The translations under genes and the position numbers were made by a program. DNA of 64,000 bases from Streptomyces litmocidini. GTDB lineage: Bacteria; Actinomycetota; Actinomycetes; Streptomycetales; Streptomycetaceae. The notes under the pieces were generated by a model. It did no database searches. It was not told where the DNA came from and saw only the letters and a program-made list of their open reading frames with translations. The stretch covers positions 62,001 through 126,000 of the forward strand of contig NZ_BMTQ01000008.1 of assembly GCF_014649755.1 (NCBI RefSeq), given 5' to 3'. Positions 50,409-58,300 of this stretch are shown piece after piece (position 1 is the first letter of the stretch; the number at the start of each line of letters is the position of its first letter).

Positions 50409-52466
50409 TTGAGAAACACTGAAACGCCGTGGATTCTCGGACTCAGCGCCGCACACAATGGCAGTGCGTGTCTGCTGCACGGAACCGAGATCGTCGCCGC
50501 CGTCCAGGAGGAGAGGCTCTCAGGTGTCAAGCGCGACCGCACGTACGGCGCCGCCGTCAGCCTGGCCACCGAGTACTGCCTTCGCCATGCCGGGATCGAG
50601 CCGGGGCAATTGGACTCCATCGTGCTGTGCGTGCAGGGGGAGGCGAGTCACGCCGAGCAGGACGTGAGCCTGAATCATCAACTGCGCCAGTGCTTCAACG
50701 GGGTTCCCGCCCTGAGGATTTCGCACCACCTCGGCCACGCCATCAGCGCCTATGCCGTGTCGGGCTTCTCGGATGCCGCCATCCTCGTCGTGGACGGAAT
50801 GGGGTCACCCGATCAAGATCTCAGCGAAGAGGAGCGTCGCGCCGTCATCGGCGCACCCGGCGGCTGGGAGATCATCTCGATGTACGAGGCGTCGGGAACG
50901 ACCGTCCGCCCCATCGCCAAACAACTCGTCCCAGCAGGCAAGTGGCTGGACCGCGCCGGCGCGGGAATGCCCGGCTTCGGCAGTATCGGCGGCATGTACT
51001 CCGCCGTCGCTCAGCAGATCTTCGGCGACCCCATGGACGCGGGCAAGGTCATGGGGCTGGCTCCGTTCGGTACACCGTCGTTCCGGCCGCACGAATTCGT
51101 GTCCGTGACCAACGGCTTGGCGACGTTCGCCACTGTGGTACCGGAGCGGTTTCGGCACTCCGATCGATGGCCGCTGCGCCAGCGCGAGTACGCCGACCTC
51201 GCCGCCTCGGTTCAAGCTGCCCTCGAGGAGGCGATCCTGGCGTTGGTGAGCCGGTTGCGCGCGTCGTCCACCTCGGCGTACCTGTGCTACTCCGGCGGCG
51301 TCGCGCTGAACTGCCCGGTGAACGAACGTCTGATGCACGAGTCCGGTTTCTCAGACGTCTTCGTCGCGCCCTTCGCCGAGGACAGCGGACCCGCCGTGGG
51401 CGCCGCGTTCTACGGACTCTGGCGTCACCGCCGGCACCGCCCGGCCAGGCTGGTGACGGAGGGGTTCGGGCACCGTTACGGCCCGAGCGAAGTGCACGAA
51501 GCCATCCGGTCGATCCCGCTTGTCGCCGCGTGCCCGGACATGGATGCGACCGACATCGCCGACGTCGCCGCGGACCGGTTGGAGCGCGGGCAGCTCGGGG
51601 CGTGGTTCGACGGCAGGAGCGAATTCGGCCCACGCGCGCTGGGGCAGCGCAGCATCGTGGCGGATCCTCGCCGTGCGGAGCACAAGACGAGGCTGAACCG
51701 CGACGTGAAGCAGCGAGAGGCGTTCCGCCCGTTCGCTCCATCGGTACTGGCCGAACACGTCCACACCTGGTTCGACGTCGACGAGGCGCGGTGCGACAGC
51801 CCGTTCATGCTGCGCGCGTTCACCTTCCGGCCGGGCTACGGATCCCGGGTGCCCGCTGTCGCGCACGTCGACGACAGCGCGCGCGTGCAGTCCGTTCGCG
51901 AAGAGCTCCAGCCACGGTTCCACGCGCTGATTCAGCGCTTCCACGACCGCACCGGCGTGCCAATGATCTTGAATACGTCACTGAACGGTTCCGGGCAGCC
52001 CATCGTCGAGACGCCGTCCGACGCGTTGTGGACGATGCTCGAACTGGGGCTGGACTTCGCGGTGATCGAAGGCGTGCTCGTCGAGCCAGCGGCGGACTTC
52101 GACTCCGTCCTGGGACTGGTGCCCGTCATCGCCGCCGAAAGTTACACCGTCGACCATTCGTTCCCGTCCGGGCCGACGATCTCGGTCAAGAGCCGGGTGT
52201 CGGCCGTCGACTTCAAGGTGGTCACGCCGTGGGGCAGCAGACTCCAGCCGCTCACCGCGGAGGCCCTGTCCGTGCTGGCGGTGATCGACGGCGTGGCGAC
52301 GGGACATGAAATCCACGAGCGGCTTCGGCGCGACCAGAACGACGAACTCACCGCCGCCCAGCTGACCCGGACGATGCGGTTCCTTCGCAGAACCCGGATT
52401 GTGGACTTCTGGACGAGGTTGCCCTCGATTCCATTGGTCGGTCGCCAGGAGGTTGCAGCATCGTGA
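50409..52466 (+). CDS. NodU/TobZ-type carbamoyltransferase with C-terminal PqqD-like domain
   Basis: The 685-residue enzyme uses carbamoyl phosphate and ATP to carbamoylate a hydroxyl. Motifs in order: GLSAAHNGSACL, EERLSGVKRDR, metal His pair in SHHLGHAISAY, LVVDGMGS, CYSGGVALNCPVNERL, APFAEDSGPAVGAAFYG, SEFGPRALGQRSIVADPR and ILNTSLNGSGQPIVETPSDA. This fits the Kae1-like core plus carbamoyltransferase C-domain. An extra 100 residues follow (LQPLTAEALSVLAVIDGVAT, RTMRFLRRTRIVDFW), with the PqqD/RRE winged-helix pattern. TTG 50409 follows GGGAGA; extension to 49875 is a shadow of the maturase gene. It overlaps the next gene as GTGA. Confidence 0.88.
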   Translation: MRNTETPWILGLSAAHNGSACLLHGTEIVAAVQEERLSGVKRDRTYGAAVSLATEYCLRHAGIEPGQLDSIVLCVQGEASHAEQDVSLNHQLRQCFNGVPALRISHHLGHAISAYAVSGFSDAAILVVDGMGSPDQDLSEEERRAVIGAPGGWEIISMYEASGTTVRPIAKQLVPAGKWLDRAGAGMPGFGSIGGMYSAVAQQIFGDPMDAGKVMGLAPFGTPSFRPHEFVSVTNGLATFATVVPERFRHSDRWPLRQREYADLAASVQAALEEAILALVSRLRASSTSAYLCYSGGVALNCPVNERLMHESGFSDVFVAPFAEDSGPAVGAAFYGLWRHRRHRPARLVTEGFGHRYGPSEVHEAIRSIPLVAACPDMDATDIADVAADRLERGQLGAWFDGRSEFGPRALGQRSIVADPRRAEHKTRLNRDVKQREAFRPFAPSVLAEHVHTWFDVDEARCDSPFMLRAFTFRPGYGSRVPAVAHVDDSARVQSVREELQPRFHALIQRFHDRTGVPMILNTSLNGSGQPIVETPSDALWTMLELGLDFAVIEGVLVEPAADFDSVLGLVPVIAAESYTVDHSFPSGPTISVKSRVSAVDFKVVTPWGSRLQPLTAEALSVLAVIDGVATGHEIHERLRRDQNDELTAAQLTRTMRFLRRTRIVDFWTRLPSIPLVGRQEVAAS

Positions 52467-53584
52467 CGGGCAGCAAGACGGTGACACGCGGTCGGGTCGA
52501 CGGCTTCGTGTCCTCCACGGCCACCGAGCTCAGGCACCGCTGGCGACAGGCCGACAACACCCCCGAATCGTTTCCGGCCATTGCCGCCCGAGCCATTTCG
52601 GACGGGCTCGCCCGCGAGCCCGTCACGGGCGACGACGTCCTGCACTGGGTGCTCGACGGCGCCGAGCTCCCCTTTCAGCCGCGGCTCGACGAGACCTTCG
52701 GGCAACCGCCCGTCACCCTCTACCACGACGGCGAGTTTCAGCTCGACGCGCTGTACTGGGTCCAGAGCAGCACCGACGTGCACGGGCACGGATTCTCCGG
52801 TGCGTTCGCCGTCCTGGACGGTCAGAGCGTCCACACCCGCTTCGAATTCTCCGAAACGCACCGGGTCGACGACCACTTCATGATCGGGCGGGTCGTCGCC
52901 ACCGATGCGGAGTTGCTCGACGTTGGAGCCGTGCACGAGATCCACGAGGGCCCCGCTTTGATCCACTCCGTCGTGCATCTTGGTTGCCCGAGCGTCACCC
53001 TGGTGGCTCGCACCTGTGGGCATTCCGCCCCCACCCCGGAGTACGCCTACTTTCCTCCCGCCATCGCTCTCGACCCCAGCAAGAACGATCCACTTCGCAC
53101 GCGCACGGTGCAGTTGGTCAGAATGCTGATCCGTTCCGGTGCCTCCGGGCTCGGCCGGACGGTGGAGGCGCTGATCACCCGTTGCGACGTGCACACGGCG
53201 TTCCTGGTGGTGCGCGAACTCAGTCGCAACGCGGCGGCCTCGGCACTGGTGCATGCCGCGCTCGGATGGTCGGACGCGCGGTGGCCGGGAGTGGCGGGGC
53301 CGTTCGGCGACGCCGTGGAGGCCGAGCTGCGCCATGTGGGCGCCGTGACGATGTTGCACCGCATCGCCGAGCCCGATCACCGGGTGGTGCTCGGTGCCCT
53401 TGCGGCGCTCGACGAGCCCTCACAGTTGCGTAGGTTCCTGCGGAAGTACGCGGCCGCCGAAACCGATTCGCTCATCGCGGATTTCGTACGCGCCGTGAAG
53501 GAGACCGGCGCGCTGAACATCCCCGTCGAGAGACCCTTCGACCACATGATGCTCCGACCGTTGGCAGGCGAGGCAGCAGGATGA
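52463..53584 (+). CDS. cupin-like protein of the RiPP-like cluster
   Basis: The 373-residue protein is not in a family I can name. Its middle resembles a cysteine-dioxygenase-like cupin: LDALYWVQSSTDVHGHGFSG, AFAVLDGQSVHTRFEFS with His 107 and 109, then ALIHSVVHLGCPSVTLVART with His 168 and 172. These could hold iron. The last 150 residues are helical (VQLVRMLIRSGASGLGRTVE; RRFLRKYAAAETDSLIADFV). It is translationally coupled to its neighbours (GTGA before, ATGA after). A thiol or side-chain oxidation step on the peptide, or a structural role, are both possible. Confidence 0.75.
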   Translation: MTGSKTVTRGRVDGFVSSTATELRHRWRQADNTPESFPAIAARAISDGLAREPVTGDDVLHWVLDGAELPFQPRLDETFGQPPVTLYHDGEFQLDALYWVQSSTDVHGHGFSGAFAVLDGQSVHTRFEFSETHRVDDHFMIGRVVATDAELLDVGAVHEIHEGPALIHSVVHLGCPSVTLVARTCGHSAPTPEYAYFPPAIALDPSKNDPLRTRTVQLVRMLIRSGASGLGRTVEALITRCDVHTAFLVVRELSRNAAASALVHAALGWSDARWPGVAGPFGDAVEAELRHVGAVTMLHRIAEPDHRVVLGALAALDEPSQLRRFLRKYAAAETDSLIADFVRAVKETGALNIPVERPFDHMMLRPLAGEAAG

Positions 53585-54156
53585 CGGACACCAACACCCG
53601 CGTCACCGGCAATCCCGGACAGTGGGCCACGATCGTTCCCGGCCTCGCCCCCGCGGTGTGCGCGGAGCTCGCCGAGCGGTGCAGGTCTCTCGACACCGTC
53701 GTCCCCGGCGTCGTCGGCCAGAAGTCCTTGCCCGCTCACCGCGTCGGCCATTCACGTCTTCTTCCGCGGTCGGCGCTGTTCGAGGACGTCTATCAACTCA
53801 TCTGGGACGCGGGCCAGGAGCTGAACCGCCGCTACTTCGAGCTGGACGTAACCGACATCGTCAAACCCCCGCAGTTCCTCGAGTACGTCGGGGGCCACGG
53901 GCACTTCCACTGGCACAACGACTACGGTCTCGAACGACCTCTTTCCAAAAGGAAGTTGACTGTCAGCATCCAGCTCAGCGACGGTCGCGACTACGAGGGC
54001 GGTGACTTCGAGGTGTTCGGCACGTCGCAGCCCATGCCGAGGACACAGGGCAGCATCGTCGTGCTCCCCGCCTTCGTGCACCACAAGGTCGCACCCGTCA
54101 CATCGGGAACCAGGTGCGCATTGGTCGGGTGGCTGGCCGGACCGCCATTGCGATAG
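53581..54156 (+). CDS. 2-oxoglutarate/Fe(II)-dependent oxygenase
   Basis: The 191-residue protein has a double-stranded beta-helix with the iron-binding triad HND (His 112, Asp 114) in HFHWHNDYG and a distal His at 167 or 168 in AFVHHKVAPV, plus Arg 178 in TSGTRCALVG, in the position that holds the 2-oxoglutarate carboxylate. YEGGDFEVFG and GSIVVLPAF are typical of the PKHD/P4H group, which hydroxylates prolyl and other side chains in proteins. It is the last gene of the plus-strand arm. Hydroxylation of the precursor, perhaps before carbamoylation, is the obvious guess. Confidence 0.88.
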   Translation: MTDTNTRVTGNPGQWATIVPGLAPAVCAELAERCRSLDTVVPGVVGQKSLPAHRVGHSRLLPRSALFEDVYQLIWDAGQELNRRYFELDVTDIVKPPQFLEYVGGHGHFHWHNDYGLERPLSKRKLTVSIQLSDGRDYEGGDFEVFGTSQPMPRTQGSIVVLPAFVHHKVAPVTSGTRCALVGWLAGPPLR

Positions 54157-54599
54157 GCCGTCAGCACCTCGAAGGCCACGCCATCGCGTAACGCCCACCC
54201 GGCTCCGGGGACGACGACGCGCACCTGATCTTCGGCGAGGAACACGGCGAGGCCGTCGGGCCGTACCCGGTCGTCCACGTCCCCGGGGTGAGTTCACGTC
54301 GGATCGCCAAAGAACCCGGCACCGGCGTCACCCACCCCGCAGGGGTACGTCCACACCGAGGAGCGGACCCTCGACGGGCTCGCTGGTCACGCCCTGGGCA
54401 GGACCGACCCTCCGCCCGGCCCCGGCGCCGAACGGCCCCATGGCAGTTCCAGGGCGTCGCCGACCTCACCGTCGGCCACTGTCGACCGGGCCCGCCTCGA
54501 CGAGGTCTGCTGCGCCGGCGCGGGCGCCTGGTAGCGCTTCGTCGGGTTCCTCGTCTGAGGCTGTTGCCGGACCTGCGCACCGACGGCGTCGTCTTCCAC
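54157..54599. other. 443 bases without an intact gene
   Basis: No frame is convincingly coding throughout. A minus-strand stretch near 54278-54160 (LAVFLAEDQVRVVVPGAGWA) looks like a fragment of a protein without recognisable family. Probably decayed DNA at the right boundary of the acquired cluster. Confidence 0.5.
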
Positions 54600-54776
54600 G
54601 AGGGCGTCGGGTCCTCACAGCGGCTTGGCCGTCATCGGTGGGTGGTCGAAACGACCGTGTCCTGGCCGGCGGGCTGCCGCAGGCTCCGCCGCCGCCATGA
54701 ACGCAAAGCCGAGCGCTTCCTTGCTTTCGTCGGCACAGCCGCAGTCCTCATCGGCTACCGCCGGTTGATCCGGTGA
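54600..54776 (+). pseudogene. IS5-family transposase, C-terminal remnant
   Basis: The frame reads GSSQRLGRHRWVVETTVSW, CRRLRRRHERKAERF and LIGYRRLIR, the last 55 or so residues of an IS5-type transposase (usual VVERTVSWL; here E-T-T). Upstream sequence no longer matches, so only the 3' end survives. It differs from the left-hand relic, so the two are separate elements. It lies 440 bases after the oxygenase gene, flanking the RiPP-like cluster on the right. Confidence 0.8.
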
Positions 54777-54893
54777 GCCGGTCGGCCGGGAGCGACAGTC
54801 GGCCAGCGCGGTGGTGTCAGTGACAGCTCGTAGGTCGAATGGAGCGGAGCACCGGCTTGCGTCGCCGACGTCTCCGACAGCAGCATCGCTCCC

Positions 54894-55247
54894 GTGACCG
54901 GCCTGGACACCGACGGGAACCGCTGGCAGGCATGGCTCAACCTGGACAACGCCGCTGCTCTCCTCGTCGAGGAACCCGAGGACGTGGACGACGTGAGCCT
55001 GTGGATGGCCGCTCCCGAGTTCGAAGAGGCCATCGGACACAAGCGTGCAGAGCTCGATGTGGACGTGCCGGCCGATGCCGAAGACGCTCTCGTGTGGGCG
55101 TCAGCAGCTGGTGTCCAGGCCGCGGCGCAGCAGCCTCGGGTCGAGGAACCGCTGCACGGACAGGAGGCCTTCGTGGAGGAGCTGTTCGACATGCTGCTGG
55201 ACGAGCTGGGCTTCCCTGAAGCTGTTCACTCCGCACCGCAGGCATAA
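54894..55247 (+). CDS. hypothetical acidic protein, possibly 5'-truncated
   Basis: This 117-residue acidic protein begins TGLDTDGNRWQAWLNLDNAA and continues VEEPEDVDDVSLWMAAPEFE, then ends in a helical EAFVEELFDMLLDELGFPEA. I do not recognise it. Good sense continues upstream of the GTG in the same frame (CVADVSDSSIAP) as far as a stop at 54831, and no ribosome site precedes the GTG. The original start may have been lost when the neighbouring transposon relic was generated. Confidence 0.55.
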   Translation: MTGLDTDGNRWQAWLNLDNAAALLVEEPEDVDDVSLWMAAPEFEEAIGHKRAELDVDVPADAEDALVWASAAGVQAAAQQPRVEEPLHGQEAFVEELFDMLLDELGFPEAVHSAPQA

Positions 55248-55296
55248 GAAACGACGTCTGAGCGCACGAAAAGACGACCGCGGCCCCGAAGACGCG

Positions 55297-55329
55297 CGAA
55301 CGCCCCGTCCGTGAGGGACGGGGCGTTCG
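55297..55329. terminator. bidirectional terminator hairpin
   Basis: A perfect 14-bp stem, CGAACGCCCCGTCC with GGACGGGGCGTTCG, encloses a 5-base loop. It lies between the convergent genes ending at 55247 and 55360 and can serve both. Confidence 0.85.
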
Positions 55330-55359
55330 GTCGTGCGGTGGTCCGCTCAGGCCGGCGTG

Positions 55360-58300
55360 CTACGGGTTGACCGGCAGCACGGGCGTGAAGATCGCCGGGA
55401 CGCTCCACTGCTGCGCCGGCGTGCCGTTGCAGTCGAACAGCTCGAACACGGTGCCCCAGGTGCGGTTGGCCCACGGCACGTCGAGGCAGCGGCCCGACTG
55501 CGGGTTGTAGATCGAGCCGTCGGCGCGCGGGAGCCACTGCTGGCCGCCCTCGCCCAGGCACTGCCAGAAGAGCACGGCCGTGCCCTGCGCCGTCTGGTTG
55601 GCGCTGGCGGCGACGCACTGGCCCTGCTGGGTCAGGGTGCCGTTGGCGTTGACGCTGAGCTTCTGCGCGTCGCTGCCGTTGCAGCCCCACAGCTGGGGTC
55701 GCATGCCGTTGCCGCTGTTGTTGTTCGGGGCGTCCACGCAGATGTCCGGGGAGGGGGCGAAGCGGATCGGCGTGCCGGCCGTGGTGGCCTTCGGGGTGTA
55801 GCCCTGGTAGACGGCGAGGTTGCTGACCCGGCCGGCCAGCCAGTTGCTGGGCAGGCTCTGGTACTTGTAGCGGCCCATGACGAGCTTGCCGCTCGGCGCC
55901 GGGCTGCTGCTCGCCGCGTGGTGGCCGCTGGACGCCAGTCGGCCGTTGACGTACAGGCTCATGGCGCCGGTGGTGGCGTCGTACGTCGCCGTGAGCTGGG
56001 TCCAGACGCCGGCCTGGAAGGCGTTGGCCGGGTTGACCGTGGCGTTGAAGTCGTACGGCCAGCCGTCGTCGTCACCGCGGGCGAGGGCGAAGCGCCAGTT
56101 GCCGGAGTCGGCCCACAGCATGAACGCGCTCGCATGACCGGTGTCCTGGCTGACGATCACGCCGTCGGGCTTGTCCATCTTCGCCCAGGTGCTGATCGTG
56201 AAGCTCTGCCGGGTGTCGACGACCGGGGCCGGTGCGGTGAGGCTGGACTTCAGGGTGTCGCTGAAGACGGCGACGCCGGTGGCGCGGCCGTCGACGGTGT
56301 CGGCGCCGTAGCTGATGTTCGCCTCGGTGAGGTCGGAGCCGGCCGGGACGGACTTCTTGTTGTCCAGGCGCCACTGCGCGGTCGGCGCCTGGGTGTTGCC
56401 GCGCACGTGGTAGCCCGTGAAACCGTTCACCGCGCCGGAGTTGACCGCGCCCGCCCAGGAGTGCAGCGTGCCGGCCGTGTCGAGGGCCCAGAAGTCGGGC
56501 ACCCCGTCGTCGGTGACGTCGCCGTCGGAGCCGACGCGCGGGTAGCCGGAGCCGGTGATGCCGTAGCCGATGCGGGCCGTGGGCTGCGCCGTGACGCCGG
56601 TGATCACGGTGTACGTGACGCCGAGGACGTCGTCGGTGCGGGTGCCGATGGCGAGCTTGTACTGGAAGATGTCGCCGCTGGTGCGGTTGCGCACCCACAG
56701 GGCCGGGGCGGTGTCCGCCGTGGTGGCGGTGGACAGGTTCAGGGTGTTGCCCGGGACCATCAGGTCCTTGTCGTCCCAGTCGCCGGTGCCGGACACCAGG
56801 GTCGGCGGGGCGAGCGTCTGGTTGGACTTGACCGGGTAGAACCAGAGCTTGCCGGCCTCGACGGCGAGCAGTCCGGTGGCGTCGGAGACCTTGCGGCTCG
56901 GCGTGCGCGAGGTGCGGGCCGGGCCGGTCGGGGTGATCTGGCTGGAGTACTGCCAGGTGCCGACGTTCTGGTAGCCGGCGCAGGAGCTCGCGTACGTGGT
57001 GTCGCAGTCCGGCTTGTCGACGGTGTGCTTGGTGCCGAGGGTGAACACACCGGGGTTGGACAGGGTGTTGTCGTAGGCGAACAGGTCGCTGCCGCCGAGC
57101 GCGCCGACCGTGGCGGGCTCGCGGTGGACGAACAGGTCGTCGACGTTGCGGCCCGGGTCGAGCGAGCCGCGGTGCGCGATCCGGTAGTCCTTCCAGGTGC
57201 GGCCGGAGCTCACCTCGGGCGCCTGGAGGGCGGTCGCCGCGGTGCCGCTGGGCAGCATGCCGGCGGTGCTGCCGTCGGTGGCGCGTCCGTGGGTGACCAG
57301 GTTGCCGGCGGTGTCGGGGATCAGGATGTCGGGCCGGGCGTCACCGGTGGTGTCGCCGAAGGCGACCGGGCCGTCCTTCCACGGGACGTAGAAGGCGTAC
57401 GAGAGGGTCTGGGAGGCGTTGCCGGCCTCGTCGAGGACCCGGGCGTAGACGATGTTGGTGCCCCAGTGGGTGGGCTTGACGCTGATGCTGCTGACGCTCA
57501 GCGGGCTGCCGCAGGTCTGCTGGGCGCCGGCCAGCTGCGGGTCGAAGCTCCACTGGACGCAGGCCAGGCCCGAGGAGCGCAGTCCGGCGCCGGGGCTCGG
57601 GTCGGACGCGGAGATCGGGATGGAGCCGGTGTCGCCGAGGCGCAGGTTGGTGATCTGGCCGTTGCCGGCCGGCGGGTACTGGGTGTTGGGGTCGGTGAAC
57701 TGGCCGAAGGCCATGACCGGCGGGGTCGTGTCGACGGCGAAGTGGCAGGTGGTGCTGGAAGGGCCGCGCAGCAGGCCGTCGTCGCCGTGGGTGGCCCAGG
57801 CGTAGTTGTGGCCGTTCTGCAGGGTGCCGACCGGCACGGAGTACCTGGCCTCCGACCAGTTCGACACGAAGCCGGACCAGCCCTGGTTCGCGGTCGCGCC
57901 CGCGGTCTCGTCCCAGACGTCGGCCCACTCGGTGAGCTGGCCCTGGTTGGGGCTGCTGACCCGGGAGATCAGGTCGGTGTGGGTGTCGGTGACCCAGCCG
58001 TAGGAGGACGAGGGCACCGAGCCGCAGGCCTGGGTGTCACCGGCGACGACGCGGCGCGGGACCGGGTCGGCGCGCAGGTTGTCCGGGGTGTTGGGCGGGA
58101 AGTCGTACTCGGTGCTGAGCGTGGCGTTGTAGTTGAACCGCTTGAAGCCCATCTTGTCGCCGGAGCCCTCGTTGCCCCGCAGGACGAAGGCGATCGGCTT
58201 GCTGGTGTCGCGGATCGCGTCGCGCATGGCGCCGGTGACGTTGAAGTCGACGGGGATGTCGTTGTAGCAGGCGGAGTTGGTGCCGTTGCCGGGCACCCAC

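Noticed and set aside
54288..54776. Full 162-residue plus-strand frame as a gene
   Set aside because: Only the last 55 or so residues match a transposase; the front is Arg/Pro-rich and noncoding-like.
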